This document shows positions 44,336 through 54,267 of a stretch of DNA of 64,000 nt, piece by piece; the first letter of the stretch is position 1, and each line of letters opens with the position of its first letter. Source of the stretch: Pseudomonadota bacterium (GTDB lineage Bacteria; Pseudomonadota; Gammaproteobacteria; Burkholderiales; Thiobacillaceae); the NCBI GenBank assembly GCA_021802555.1, contig JAJZRU010000011.1:1-64000 (forward strand). Direction: 5' to 3'. A program made the translations under genes and the position numbers. A model generated the notes under the pieces. The model did not search any database. It saw nothing but the letters and a program-made list of their open reading frames with translations, and was not told where the DNA came from.

Positions 44336-46186
44336 ATGTACCTGCTTTACGAAGAAGACGGCCAATTCAAAGTCGGCACCATCCTGAGCGAGGCGGATGC
44401 CTCCCTGCAGATCGAGGCCCAGCACGGCAAGCGCGCCAAGATCAAAGCCGACCGCGTGATGCTGCGCTTCGCCGCGCCCGAGCCCGCCCAATTCCTGGAA
44501 GCTGCCCACCGGCTGCGTGACGATGCGGACACGGATTTTCTCTGGGAAGTGGCGGGCAGCGAGGAATTCGACTACCTGAGCCTGGCGCAGGATTATTTCG
44601 GCCACACGCCCACGCCCGTGGAAGCGGCCGGCATCCTGATGTGCCTGCACGACAGCCCCATCCATTTCCACAAACGCGGGCGCGGGCGCTACCGTCCGGC
44701 GCCGCCCGACATCCTCGCCGCCGCGCGCGCCGGCCAGGAAAAGAAGCGCCTGGCGGCGGAAAAACAGGCGCGCCTGGTGGAGGCGCTCTGCCGCTACGAG
44801 TTGCCCTCCGAACTGCCGCCCCTGCTGCCGCGCCTGGCGCTCAAGCCCGACAAGAACCTGCTGGAATGGAAGGCCCTGGAAGAGGCCGCCGCCAAGACCG
44901 GGCTCAGCGTCGCCCGCCTGCTGGAGCGCTGCGGCGCCATCCCCGATGTCGAGGCCTTTCACCTGGCCGCGTTCACTCTGGAGCATTTCCCCAAGGGCAC
45001 CGACTTTCCGGCGGTGGCAGAACCCTATGATCCGCCGGAACTGCCCCTGGCCGAGGTAACCGCCTTCAGCATGGACGATGCCGCGACGACGGAAATCGAC
45101 GACGCGTTTTCCGTGGCCTTCCGCGAAGACGGCAGCGTGCGCGTGGGCATCCATATCGCCTGCCCCGCGCTGGGCCTGCCTCCGGGCTCGGCGCTGGACG
45201 AGATCGCGCGGGCGCGGCTCTCCACGGTGTACTTTCCCGGCCGCAAGTTCACCATGCTGCCGGAGGCCTTCATCCGCCACTACACCCTGGGCGAGTCGCA
45301 CGCCTGCCCGGCGCTCTCGCTCTATCTCACGGTGGCGCCCGATTTCACCGTACAGGCGCAGGAAACGAAGCTGGAGCAAGTCGCCATCGCCGCCAACCTG
45401 CGCCACGAAACCCTGGACGCCTCGTTCAACGAAGACAGCATCGGCGATAGCGCCGCACCGGATTATCCCTACCGGCGCGAACTCGAATGGCTATGGGGCT
45501 TTGCCGCCACCCTGGAGGCGGCGCGCGGCGCCGCGAACCAGAACAACCGCCGGGACTACAGCTTAAAATTCATCGACGGCCACATCGTCATCGAGCCGCG
45601 GCGCCGCGGCAGCCCCATAGACAAGGTGGTGTCCGAACTCATGATCCGCTGCAACTCGTACTGGGGCACCTGGCTGGCGGACAACAAGGTCGCCGCACTG
45701 TATCGCAACCAGAGCATGGGCAAGACCCGCATGGCCACGCAGCCGGGGCCGCACCAGGGGCTGGGCGTGGAAAATTACGCCTGGTCCTCCTCGCCCCTGC
45801 GCCGCTATGTCGACTTGGTGAACCAGCGCCAGATCATCGCTCTGGTGCGCGCAGAAGCCCCCCCTTACGCGCCGCGCAGCGAATTTTTGTTCGCCACGGT
45901 GCGCGATTTCGAGCTGGCCTACGACGCCTACAACGAATTCCAGCGCAAGATGGAGCGCTACTGGGTGCTGCGCTGGTTCGAGCAGGAAGCCGTCACGGAA
46001 ATTACCGCGAGCGTCATCCGCGATGATCTCGTGCGCTTCGAGGGCGTGCCTTTCATCACCCGCATCGCCGGACTGCCCGCGCTGGAGCCGGCACAACGCA
46101 TCCGTTTGAAGCTCACACGCCTGGATTTCCTGGAAGTGGAGCTGGCGGCGGAATTCGCCGGCTTGGCGGAGGATGCCGCCTGTTAG
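44336..46186 (+). CDS. RNase II-family exoribonuclease (RNB domain)
   Basis: 616 residues. The RNB catalytic centre appears as MDDAATTEIDDAFSV with the clustered Asp residues that bind Mg2+ (about residues 247-261), followed by GSPIDKVVSELMIRCN and SSPLRRYVDLVNQRQ. Upstream lies a non-canonical N-terminal region (FKVGTILSEADASLQIEAQHGKRAKI), different from E. coli RNase II cold-shock domains; a C-terminal S1-like domain is short. It degrades single-stranded RNA 3' to 5'. Of the rnb-related subfamily found next to tonB-like genes. Confidence 0.88.
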   Translation: MYLLYEEDGQFKVGTILSEADASLQIEAQHGKRAKIKADRVMLRFAAPEPAQFLEAAHRLRDDADTDFLWEVAGSEEFDYLSLAQDYFGHTPTPVEAAGILMCLHDSPIHFHKRGRGRYRPAPPDILAAARAGQEKKRLAAEKQARLVEALCRYELPSELPPLLPRLALKPDKNLLEWKALEEAAAKTGLSVARLLERCGAIPDVEAFHLAAFTLEHFPKGTDFPAVAEPYDPPELPLAEVTAFSMDDAATTEIDDAFSVAFREDGSVRVGIHIACPALGLPPGSALDEIARARLSTVYFPGRKFTMLPEAFIRHYTLGESHACPALSLYLTVAPDFTVQAQETKLEQVAIAANLRHETLDASFNEDSIGDSAAPDYPYRRELEWLWGFAATLEAARGAANQNNRRDYSLKFIDGHIVIEPRRRGSPIDKVVSELMIRCNSYWGTWLADNKVAALYRNQSMGKTRMATQPGPHQGLGVENYAWSSSPLRRYVDLVNQRQIIALVRAEAPPYAPRSEFLFATVRDFELAYDAYNEFQRKMERYWVLRWFEQEAVTEITASVIRDDLVRFEGVPFITRIAGLPALEPAQRIRLKLTRLDFLEVELAAEFAGLAEDAAC

Positions 46187-46214
46187 AATGGCCGCGTAAA
46201 CCGGATTCGAGCTT

Positions 46215-47093
46215 TTGGCCCACGCCCCCCCGCCCCTCGCCGCCCCTTCCGAGAAGGGCATGCGCATCGCCATCGCCTTGATGGTGTCCGTGGCGCTGCA
46301 TGGCATCGTGCTCTCTACCCATTTCGTGCACGTCAATCCACGTCTGCTGGAAGACACCGGCCGGCGCCTGGATGTCGTACTCATCAACGCCAAGACCCGC
46401 GCAACCCCGCTCAACCCCGACGTGCTGGCGCAGGTAAGCCATATGGGCGGGGGCGAATCCGACGCCGATACGCGCGCCAAGAGCCCGCTGCCCGCGGCCG
46501 ACGTGGACAACGTCGCCGCGGCCCAGGCGCAGGTCAGGCAGCTGGAAGAAGAGGCGCGAGCGCTCATGACCCAGCTCAAGCAGGGCGCCCCGCCGCCCAG
46601 CACGCCCGCGCCGGAGCAGTCCAGTCAGAGCGGCCAGACCTCGCCCAGCGCCAGCCAGCTGCTGGAGCAGGGTCGCAACGCGGCACGCCTGGAAGCGGAA
46701 ATTTCGCGCCAATGGAACGCCTACCAGAAGCGCCCCCGGCTGCTCATCCCGGGCATCAACGCCAAGGGCTATGTATTCGCCGCCTATATCGCCGACTGGG
46801 TGGCCAAGATCGAGCGCATCGGCAACAACAATTACCCTGAGGCCGCCAAGCGGCTGGGCATCTACGGCAGCCTGGTGATGAGCGTCTCCATCCGTGCCGA
46901 CGGCAGCCTGGCGGGCGTGGAAATCGATCGCTCGTCGGGCTCCAAGATCCTCGATACCGCGGCGCAAAACATCGTCCATCTGGCCGCCCGTTTCGCCCCC
47001 TTCCCGCCCGAGATGCGCAAGGAGGGCGACATCCTGGTCATCACCCGCACCTGGACGTTCACCCGCTCCGACCGCATGTCGGGAAGCGACTAG
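46215..47093 (+). CDS. TonB-like energy-transducing protein
   Basis: 292 residues: one N-terminal membrane helix (IAIALMVSVALHGIVLSTHF), a coiled-coil segment (AAAQAQVRQLEEEARALMTQLKQ), a Pro/Ser-rich linker (about 117-140) and a C-terminal TonB domain (YPEAAKRLGIYGSLVMSVSIRADGSLAGVEIDRSSG). It probably transmits proton-motive energy to an outer-membrane receptor. The start is TTG at 46215; ATG at 46260 is an equally possible start. Its TAG stop (47091-47093) lies in the CTAG target site of the MITE that follows directly. Confidence 0.85.
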   Translation: MAHAPPPLAAPSEKGMRIAIALMVSVALHGIVLSTHFVHVNPRLLEDTGRRLDVVLINAKTRATPLNPDVLAQVSHMGGGESDADTRAKSPLPAADVDNVAAAQAQVRQLEEEARALMTQLKQGAPPPSTPAPEQSSQSGQTSPSASQLLEQGRNAARLEAEISRQWNAYQKRPRLLIPGINAKGYVFAAYIADWVAKIERIGNNNYPEAAKRLGIYGSLVMSVSIRADGSLAGVEIDRSSGSKILDTAAQNIVHLAARFAPFPPEMRKEGDILVITRTWTFTRSDRMSGSD

Positions 47094-47253
47094 TACGCCG
47101 ACCCATAAATTTCGCTATGTTCGACACGCCCCGCATCGCCGATTGCTTTGTCGCTCATCCTCGCCATAGCTACGGCTATGGCTGCGGTTCGCTTCGCGCA
47201 CTCGGCGCGCGGATGCGCGTCTCGGCATGTACGCAAACTTATGGGTCGGCGTA
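47094..47253. mobile_element. 160-bp MITE-like element, copy B
   Basis: Same 160-bp element as at 33626-33785, with perfect 15-bp terminal repeats TACGCCGACCCATAA / TTATGGGTCGGCGTA. Both flanks read CTAG (47090-47093 and 47254-47257), as expected of a 4-bp target duplication of IS5-family type. The left CTAG contains the TAG stop of the TonB-like gene. No coding capacity. Two differences in 160 bases from copy A imply recent spread. Confidence 0.87.
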
Positions 47254-47350
47254 CTAGTATTTATACCCGGCCATCTGTCGATTTCTTGCATAGCGCGAAA
47301 CTCGTCAACAAGACCGTTTCGGTCGAATCGAATTTCGCCGATTGTGATTG

Positions 47351-47468
47351 TCCGCAACCCCTGTCGTAAACGTTCCCGCTCGAACATGACAAGCCGGACG
47401 AAGTTTCGGCGCTCGCTTACATCGGCGCCCTTTTTCAGGGCGGTATCATAGGCCGGAAGCTGCAGCGG
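47351..47468 (-). pseudogene. decayed copy of glmS 3' end (left bracket of the efflux island)
   Basis: On the minus strand, 47379-47468 translates to PLQLPAYDTALKKGADV, then SERRNFVRLVMFE. This matches the intact GlmS C terminus ([17 protein letters not shown], then [13 protein letters not shown]) at 16 of 30 positions without gaps. The codon in place of the glmS stop is CGG instead of TAG. The sequence beyond it (47351-47376) agrees at 22 of 26 bases with the sequence beyond the second remnant (62125-62150). So it is an old copy of the glmS end plus flank, not a gene. The alignment was done by eye. Confidence 0.72.
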
Positions 47469-47741
47469 CCGATCAGCACACTTCCAGGTACGCCTGCGCA
47501 GTACCGCCATGTGCTGCCGGCTTACGGCAACGCCCTCGCCGCACCGCGGCCCGCGCCGGCGCGGCGCTGCGGCAGACAAGCGTCGATTGGCGTGAAACGG
47601 CGCGCAGCGTTGCCGCGTCCCCCTCGCCCTCTGGGAGAGGGCTGGGGGCAAGCACAGACCTTCCCTACACCCGCCGCCCATCCCAGCCGGCTTACGCCCT
47701 GCCGGGACATTGGCCGGGCCAGTTGAAGACGCGGGTGGCTT
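47469..47741. other. non-coding stretch with REP-like half element
   Basis: About 270 bases between the glmS remnant and the DUF302 gene without a credible reading frame. It includes GCCCTCTGGGAGAGGGC (about 47626-47642), a hairpin resembling half of the nested palindrome at 4160-4250. I see nothing else supportable here. Confidence 0.5.
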
Positions 47742-48131
47742 TTAAGCCGTCAAGCTGTCCCTTACCCGCTCCAGACGCCCCCTCACCTCCCGGGCGAGCT
47801 CGCCTATCCCCGCTTTATCCACGAGCTGCAGAACCGCGGCCGGATCCATGAAGGCGACGGTGACGGTCTTGTCCTCTTCTTCGCGCACGACCACGTTGCA
47901 GGGCAGCAAGGCGCCGATGTCGGGGTCCGTGGTAATGGCGCGGTGGGCCAAGGGGGGATTGCACGCCCCCAGAATGCGGTAGGGCCGCCCTTCGACATTC
48001 AATTTGGCCTTCATGGTGGCCTGTACGTCGATGTCGGTCAGCACGCCAAAGCCTTCGCGCTTCAGGGCCTCGATGGTTTTCTCTACGGCAACGGCAAAAG
48101 GCTGGTTCAGCTGCGCGGAAAATACGTACAT
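47742..48131 (-). CDS. DUF302-family protein
   Basis: 129 residues of the DUF302 family: [33 protein letters not shown] at the N terminus, [16 protein letters not shown] and [10 protein letters not shown]. Such proteins are small, of unknown biochemistry, and often adjoin copper or sulfur genes. The start at 48131 has TAGGAG nine bases ahead. The reading frame continues upstream without a start into a fragment of copB, so the longer open frame is not a real N terminus. Confidence 0.85.
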   Translation of the reverse strand: MYVFSAQLNQPFAVAVEKTIEALKREGFGVLTDIDVQATMKAKLNVEGRPYRILGACNPPLAHRAITTDPDIGALLPCNVVVREEEDKTVTVAFMDPAAVLQLVDKAGIGELAREVRGRLERVRDSLTA

Positions 48132-48171
48132 GCTATTTGCTCCTACGGTTGAAAATGAAAAAATCCCTCGA

Positions 48172-48370
48172 TGCCCGTCGTCGCGCACCGTCAAGGCATC
48201 GGCATCCCGGGTCTTGCCGTGGGCGTACTGGCCCCGGGAGCGTATCCATAGCTGGTTCAGGTTGTAGCCGATGCGCGCACGTCCATCCCAGGCAGCGCCC
48301 CAGCCGTTCTGGCCAGGCAGGTATTCGAGCTGGTCAGCATGGATTTGCTGATCAAGGGATCATCGTTCAT
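48172..48370 (-). pseudogene. truncated, frameshifted copB (copper-resistance outer-membrane protein) remnant
   Basis: Two minus-strand frames read as pieces of a CopB-like beta-barrel protein. One gives [11 protein letters not shown] (about 48339-48370). About 15 bases downstream a second frame gives [32 protein letters not shown] and GKTRDADAL (about 48172-48325), like the D(Q/R)LEW...AWD...NxLWLKSEG pattern of CopB. A frameshift separates them and the rest of the barrel is missing on both sides. I see no intact copA/copB pair nearby. Assignment is by remembered family pattern only. Confidence 0.55.
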
Positions 48371-48516
48371 GCCCCCAAGACCATTATGCCGTAGTGCGCA
48401 TACGAATACCGGGCGGAGTGATCTTTTTCGCACCTGCGTTGACCGTGATGACACAGGATGGCTTGCCCGGTATTCCACACGGCGACGGCAGCGGCGGCTA
48501 TGCGTGGTGATTGCAT

Positions 48517-51500
48517 TCACTCAACTGCCGCAGCGTTCCAGCGTCCGCCCAGATGCCGCCGATGCATCAGGATCAGGACGTAATAGACCACCGGCGTGGC
48601 GATGAGCGACAGCAGCACGGAGAAAGTTAGGGCGCCAATCACCGTGATTCCCAGCGGTTGCAGCATTTGCGCGCCGGCGCCCCCGCCGTAGGCCAGGGGC
48701 AGCATGCCCAGCGCCGCAGCGAGCGAGGTCATCAATACCGGCCGCAGGCGACGATGGCCCGCACGAACTAGCGCCTCGATGAGATCCATCCCCTCGGCCT
48801 GCAACTGCCGGAAGTAATCCAGCACGAGTATGCCGTTCTTGGCAACGATGCCGACGCCGATGATCGCTCCAAGATAGGAGACGATGTTCAGCGTGATGCC
48901 CGAGACCCACAACCCGAGCATCGCTCCGAACAAGGCCAGCACGGCGCCGAAAACGATGGCGATCGGCTCGTAGAATGAACGGAATTCGACCACCAGGACG
49001 ATGAACACGAGCAAGATGGCGGTGAGCAGCACTTCCAGAAGGGTATGGAACGATTTTTGTTGCAACCCGTAAAGGCCCGCATACTGTACCGTGCCGGGGG
49101 GTAGCCACTGGTCATGGCTCAGCGTGGCTTTGACCTCCCGTATGGCCGTGCCCAAATCGATTCCCTCCAGCCTGGCGTACACGGTGTCATCCTGACGCAG
49201 ATTGTCCCGATGGAGCACCATCTCGTTAGGCTGCTCTTGGACGGTGGCGACCTGATCCAAGCGGACCACCTGGCCGGTCGGCGTGCGGATGGGCAGGTTT
49301 CGCAAAGCGGCAAGATGGTCTACGGCCGACCGCTCCGCCAAAACACGGATGTTCACCACATGGTCGCCCGTGAGGACGAATGAGGAGATCTTGCCCAGCA
49401 GGGCGTTGTTGGCCTGATCCGCGATAGCCCGGGTCGTAAGACCGAAGCGTGCCGCATCCGCAGGCCGCACGCGCAGGTCGATGGCGGGCCCGCTCACCGT
49501 CAGGCCGTCAAAAGTGTCCACCAAGTGCGGAATTTTCTTGAGCTGATCCTGAACGCGTGGTGCGGTTGCCTTCAGCCATGCGAGGTCCGATGAAAACAGC
49601 CTGACTTCTATCGGATACGGCGCAAGTTGCAGATCGCCGATCAGATCATCGAGAAAGCCATGGATGTCCCAGCGCACCATCGGAAACCGGCTGTCGAATT
49701 GATGGCGGATATGCGCCATCACCTCGCGCGTCGTGTGCTTGCGGTCGGCTTTGAGCTTGATCAGGTAGCTGCCTACATAGGGCTGGCCCAGAAACGGTCC
49801 GAGCTGAAGTCCCAGCCGGCGCGAATAGCTCTGCACATCGGGATCGGCACGAATGATGTTTTCAGCCTGATCGAGAACGCGCGACGTCTCCGCCAGCGTC
49901 GTGCCCGGGAGTGCCGTGAAGTCGATATCGAAGCCGCCCTCGTCGAAATAGGGCAGGAAGTCGGTCTGCAGGCTCCGATAAACGAAACCGGCCCCGGCGA
50001 GCACCATGGCGCATGCAAGCAGCGTCACGCGCCAGTGCTCCAGGGCCCAGCGCAGCGCGCGTTCGTAGACCGACAGCACTCCCTTGAACAGCCTGCCGCC
50101 TTCCTCCTTTTTCTTCTCGCGGCCGCGGATGAACCACGCGGCCAGTGACGGCGTAAGGGTGACCGCAAGAACCAGCGATGCCAGCAGTGCCACCACCATC
50201 GCAAGTGCCAGCGCCCGGAAAAAAACCCCGGCAAGTCCATTCAAGAAAGCCAGCGGCAGAAATACCACCACGGGGGTCAGCGTCGAACTGACCAGCGCAG
50301 TGAGAATTTCCCCCATTGCGTTCTGGATCCCGGCGAGCCGCGGTTGTCCCGAGGAAATCTGGTGGCACATCGCCTCCACGACGATGATGGCGTTGTCGAT
50401 GATCAAACCAATGGACGCCGCGATGCCGCCGAGGGTCATCATGTTGAAACTGAGGCCCGCCAGCTTCATGACGACAAATGTCGCCAGCACCGAGACCGGG
50501 ATGGTGATGACTGCGGTCCAGACGCTGCCCCAGTCCTTCAGGAACAGGTAAAGGATCACCACCGAGAGCAACAGCCCGAAAATGATCGCATCCCAGACGT
50601 TGCTGATGGACTGCTGCACGAATGACGACTGGTCGTAATAGAGCACGAGGTGCATGTCCGGAGGGAGCTGCCGGTGCAGCCGTGCCAGATCGCTTTTCAG
50701 GGCCGCGGCAATGGACAAAATGCTGGCGTTGGAATGGGCCTCCACGTCGAACAGCACCGCCTGCCGTCCCTGCGCCGTGATGCTGGTGTACGCCGGCGCC
50801 GGTGCCCGTGTCACCTGCGCGACATCGCGAATCCGGATCGGATGGCCCGCATGAACGGCGACCACCAGGTTGCCGATGTCAGCCTCCGAGCGCACGCGCC
50901 CGTCCACCGTCGTCAGAAACAGGCGATAGTTGCGTTTCAGCAGGCCGGCGGACGCAATCAAGTTGTTCCGCTTCAGCGCTGCGCTCACGTCGCCGAGCGA
51001 CAGGTGCGCGGCCAGCAGTTTCGTCGGATCCACTACGATGTGATATTCCGGCACACGTCCACCGATTATCTGCACCCGGGACACCCCTGGAATCTGGAGA
51101 AACAGGGGCTTGATGGTGTAGGTCGCAGTATTCCACAGGTCCATGAGGCTGCGGTTGGGGTTGGAACTGGTCAGGCTGATTCCCATGATGGGATAGCTCA
51201 ACGTGAATCCGACCCGTGAAGCATCGGTGACGGTGCCCGGCGGCAGCTGGCCGCGTATCGTCGACAGCCGCCCCAGCACGTAGAGCTCGGATCGGCGCAT
51301 GTTCGCGTTCCAGTGGAACAGTACGTTGATGATGGCCGAGCCGCGCGTCGTGGAGGATCGCACCGAGCGCACCCCGGGGATTCGTTTCAGCGCATATTCG
51401 ATGGGGCGCGTCACCGTGGCCATCATCTGGTTCGCCGGCATGATGCCGTTGTGCACCGACACGACAATGCGGGGAAATGCCGTAGCCGGAAACACCGATG

Positions 51501-51615
51501 AGGGCATGCGCAAGGCCGCAAAAATGCCCGCCAGGCACAGCGTCACCGCGATGAAGGTGATGGCAAGCGCGTGCCGTGTGGCAAAACGTCCGACAGAGGA
51601 GGCGGGGGAACTCAT
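48517..51615 (-). CDS. RND efflux permease (system 1)
   Basis: 1032 residues of the RND superfamily: an N-terminal helix (FATRHALAITFIAVTLCLAGIFAAL), two large periplasmic loops and 12 helices in two halves. Helix 4 has MMTLGGIAASIGLIIDNAIIVVEAM, keeping the proton-relay Asp. Sequence character (PSSVFPATAFPRIVVSVHNG) fits the HAE-type or NFE-type rather than classical CzcA. It is the last gene of an OMF-adaptor-pump operon with four-base overlaps throughout. Substrate unknown; drugs, solvents or metals are all possible. Confidence 0.9.
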   Translation of the reverse strand: MSSPASSVGRFATRHALAITFIAVTLCLAGIFAALRMPSSVFPATAFPRIVVSVHNGIMPANQMMATVTRPIEYALKRIPGVRSVRSSTTRGSAIINVLFHWNANMRRSELYVLGRLSTIRGQLPPGTVTDASRVGFTLSYPIMGISLTSSNPNRSLMDLWNTATYTIKPLFLQIPGVSRVQIIGGRVPEYHIVVDPTKLLAAHLSLGDVSAALKRNNLIASAGLLKRNYRLFLTTVDGRVRSEADIGNLVVAVHAGHPIRIRDVAQVTRAPAPAYTSITAQGRQAVLFDVEAHSNASILSIAAALKSDLARLHRQLPPDMHLVLYYDQSSFVQQSISNVWDAIIFGLLLSVVILYLFLKDWGSVWTAVITIPVSVLATFVVMKLAGLSFNMMTLGGIAASIGLIIDNAIIVVEAMCHQISSGQPRLAGIQNAMGEILTALVSSTLTPVVVFLPLAFLNGLAGVFFRALALAMVVALLASLVLAVTLTPSLAAWFIRGREKKKEEGGRLFKGVLSVYERALRWALEHWRVTLLACAMVLAGAGFVYRSLQTDFLPYFDEGGFDIDFTALPGTTLAETSRVLDQAENIIRADPDVQSYSRRLGLQLGPFLGQPYVGSYLIKLKADRKHTTREVMAHIRHQFDSRFPMVRWDIHGFLDDLIGDLQLAPYPIEVRLFSSDLAWLKATAPRVQDQLKKIPHLVDTFDGLTVSGPAIDLRVRPADAARFGLTTRAIADQANNALLGKISSFVLTGDHVVNIRVLAERSAVDHLAALRNLPIRTPTGQVVRLDQVATVQEQPNEMVLHRDNLRQDDTVYARLEGIDLGTAIREVKATLSHDQWLPPGTVQYAGLYGLQQKSFHTLLEVLLTAILLVFIVLVVEFRSFYEPIAIVFGAVLALFGAMLGLWVSGITLNIVSYLGAIIGVGIVAKNGILVLDYFRQLQAEGMDLIEALVRAGHRRLRPVLMTSLAAALGMLPLAYGGGAGAQMLQPLGITVIGALTFSVLLSLIATPVVYYVLILMHRRHLGGRWNAAAVE

Positions 51616-52667
51616 TGCGCGCCCTCGCCATGCGGTTTGGCCGAAGCGGTTGCGGCTTCGTCTGGATGGATAATGCGGATTTCCGTGCGCCGCGGCAACC
51701 CGTAGGCGCCCACTGTGACCACCGGGTCGCCCGCCTTCAGGCCCGGCCCGCTGACCTGCACCCAGCCACTTTCTCGATAGCCGGTCTTCACCGCTGTGCG
51801 CACCGCTTGATCGCCTTGCACCAAGGAAATGAAGCTCTTCCCGGATATGCCGGTGATCACGCTCTCCGCAGGCGCGGCCAGCACATCCTTCTGCACGCCC
51901 ACGGTAATGCGCAACTGCACGAACTGGCCGGGACGCAAACCGCTATTGGCCGGCAGCGGGGCCCAGGTCGTGATCGAGCCGTCGGCCGGATCCACGGCAG
52001 GGCTGATATAGGCCAGAGGCACCGTCAAGGAGGGCTGCAGCACTTCCATGGGTTGGCCGGGCTGCAACTCGGCAGCCTGCATGGCCGGGATATCTGTCGT
52101 CACGACCAGGCGATGCAGGTTCACGATCTTCAGCAGCACCGTATCCGTATTGACGGCGGCACCGGGCGCGGCAGCGACATTCACCACCGTGCCGGACAAC
52201 GGCGCCGTCACGCGCAGCAGGGTAAGCTGCGCTTCGGCCGCCTGCAGCGTCTTGAGGGACGTATTGTGCTGCGCGTAGAGCTTCTCTTGCCGGGCTGCTT
52301 CCCGTTCCGCGTACCTCTCCGTCATGGTGCTGGAATTCAGTTCCGCCAGCAGTTGGCCGCGTCTGACTCGTTGACCCGGCGCAGCGTCCAGGCGGGTCAC
52401 GACTCCGGTTACCGGCGAGGCGACGGCGGCGAAGGCTGCCGGCTGCCTTGCCGTGGCCGGCGCCGCCGTCACTGTGCCGTAGCCGGTGACGTAGCGATGC
52501 AACGTCATGCGTTGGAGCGCGCCCACCTGCACGCTGATGCGGGTGGCGGTGGCGGCGCGCTTCTTGTCCGCGTCCGGAAAGTGAAGGCGCGACGCCATCA
52601 GCCAGGCAGCGCCGATGACTACGCCGATGGCGATGGCGCTGCGTAGAAAAACGGTTCTCGAATTCAT
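51612..52667 (-). CDS. RND periplasmic adaptor (membrane fusion protein), system 1
   Basis: 351 residues: a membrane anchor (SAIAIGVVIGAAWLMA), then a barrel-sandwich hybrid split by a short coiled coil (AVASPVTGVVTRLDAAPGQRVRRGQLLAEL ... EREAARQEKLYAQHNTSLKTLQAAEAQL ... VTAPLSGTVVNV) and a C-terminal beta-barrel. It links the pump to the outer-membrane channel. Its ends overlap both neighbours by four bases (ATGA). Confidence 0.9.
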   Translation of the reverse strand: MNSRTVFLRSAIAIGVVIGAAWLMASRLHFPDADKKRAATATRISVQVGALQRMTLHRYVTGYGTVTAAPATARQPAAFAAVASPVTGVVTRLDAAPGQRVRRGQLLAELNSSTMTERYAEREAARQEKLYAQHNTSLKTLQAAEAQLTLLRVTAPLSGTVVNVAAAPGAAVNTDTVLLKIVNLHRLVVTTDIPAMQAAELQPGQPMEVLQPSLTVPLAYISPAVDPADGSITTWAPLPANSGLRPGQFVQLRITVGVQKDVLAAPAESVITGISGKSFISLVQGDQAVRTAVKTGYRESGWVQVSGPGLKAGDPVVTVGAYGLPRRTEIRIIHPDEAATASAKPHGEGAQ

Positions 52668-54142
52668 GGGCTCGTCCTTTTCTGGGCGCGGGGCATATCG
52701 AATTGCGCTCGATGCAGCGCCATGGGTGACAGCGTAAGCGGACTCTCCACCGCCAGTTCCAGTCGGCCGAGCGCCTGCTGCGCTTGCACTTCGGCCCCGA
52801 GCCGCCTTCGCGCGCCGACATCCAACGCAACCTGCGCATTGGCGTAATCCAGAGGCTGCAGCTCGCCGGCCTCCACCTGCGCATGGATCGAATCCGTCTG
52901 TTTGTGCAGGCTGGCGAGCAGCAATGCCGCCGTTGCCATGCGTTCGCGGGCCGCGCGGTACGCGGCCAGTGCGCCGTCGATTTCGGCGATGGCACGGGCT
53001 TGCACGCTCAGGAAGCGTGCAGCCGCCAGTTCACGCCGTGCCTTCGCCTCGGCAATCGGCCCCTGATTGCGATTGAGGATGGGCAGGCTCAGGCCCAGCC
53101 CGATACTCCACTCGCTGTCGCCGGCAAGCTGCGCATTCCAGGCGTATCCCGGCCCAAGATGGATGTCCGGATATTGCAATGCGATCTGAAGTTGCAGGGC
53201 CGCCTGGCTGGCCGCGTACTCATCCAGCGCCGCGCGCACGTCCGCCCGGTTCAGCAGTGCTTTTTGCCGGATTTCAGCCCGGGTCAATTGCAGAGGGAAT
53301 GTCTTGAATGGGGCGAACGAGAGGCGCGCACCTTGCAGGGCGTGCAAAGGCAGCCCGAGCGCTTCAGCCAGGCGCACGCGCGCCTGGGATGCCCGCCCGG
53401 CGGCGGCTTGCTGCGCGAGGATCGTCGAGCTCAGTGCGGTGCGCGCCTGTTCGACGACATAGCTGGAAACGCTGCCAGCGGCAAACTGCTCGTCGAGCAG
53501 CCGGACGACAGTCCGGCGCGTCGATGCCTCGCGGCTCAGGAGCTCGTCGAGCCGGCGCGCCACGTAAAGATCCAGCAATGCGGCACGCACGCGACTGCGC
53601 ACCTGCCACACGGTGCCGATCAGTTTCCAGCGCGCGGCGCCGGCCCGCTCGCGCGCCTGCGCCATGCGGTCGCTGCGCTTGCCGGCGGTCTCGATGGTCC
53701 AGTCCAGGCGAAGCGGCACGATCCACGGACTCGTCGCGCCGGCAACACCCGCGTCGTATCCCGGCGTCACGGAGAGCGATGGATTGGGGCGTTCGCCCGC
53801 GGTGATCTGCGCGGCTTGAGCCGCCAGCAGGCGGGCCCGTGCTTCGGCAAGCACGGGCTGATAGTAAATCGCCGCCAGCGTGAGCGCCTTGAGATTCCAG
53901 GTTCCGCCCGGCGGAGGCGCCGTGACGTGATTCGCTGCGAGAAAGGTGCGCAAGCCGGAATTGTTCAGCGAGCGCGCGTCAAACGCCGCAGCGGTCATTC
54001 GGGGCGACAGGGGCCGGGAATGAAAATGCGCACAGCCGGAAATCAATCCGGAACAACAGAGCAGAAGCAGCCAGCGGCGGCTGCGGCGAGCCTTCCGCAA
54101 GCGCAGGGCTCGAAATACATTCGTAAGCACGGTAATCGGCAC
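52664..54142 (-). CDS. TolC-family outer-membrane efflux lipoprotein, system 1
   Basis: 492 residues. A basic N terminus leads into a lipoprotein signal with the lipobox LISGC (Cys37), followed by two OEP repeats of long helices (e.g. LRLDWTIETAGKRSDRMAQARERAG, LGLSLPILNRNQGPIAEAKARRELAAA). It forms the trimeric exit channel. First of the three pump genes; a small exported protein gene lies 125 bases upstream on the same strand. Confidence 0.9.
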   Translation of the reverse strand: MPITVLTNVFRALRLRKARRSRRWLLLLCCSGLISGCAHFHSRPLSPRMTAAAFDARSLNNSGLRTFLAANHVTAPPPGGTWNLKALTLAAIYYQPVLAEARARLLAAQAAQITAGERPNPSLSVTPGYDAGVAGATSPWIVPLRLDWTIETAGKRSDRMAQARERAGAARWKLIGTVWQVRSRVRAALLDLYVARRLDELLSREASTRRTVVRLLDEQFAAGSVSSYVVEQARTALSSTILAQQAAAGRASQARVRLAEALGLPLHALQGARLSFAPFKTFPLQLTRAEIRQKALLNRADVRAALDEYAASQAALQLQIALQYPDIHLGPGYAWNAQLAGDSEWSIGLGLSLPILNRNQGPIAEAKARRELAAARFLSVQARAIAEIDGALAAYRAARERMATAALLLASLHKQTDSIHAQVEAGELQPLDYANAQVALDVGARRRLGAEVQAQQALGRLELAVESPLTLSPMALHRAQFDMPRAQKRTSP

Positions 54143-54267
54143 GATCCCTCCAGGTCATGGTCCGGGAGACAAACGCCGGAAGGAATCTGACGAAGCAGGG
54201 CGGCGCCGCGCGCTGTTCGAGCGCGCCGGCGACATACTTCTGCTAGATCATCCCGACGGAAGCGGGA

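Noticed and set aside
47115-47681. A 188-codon minus-strand frame running through the MITE and the glmS remnant
   Set aside because: It is composed of a translated transposable element and a decayed glmS end; the part with apparent homology is the GlmS tail with its stop changed.
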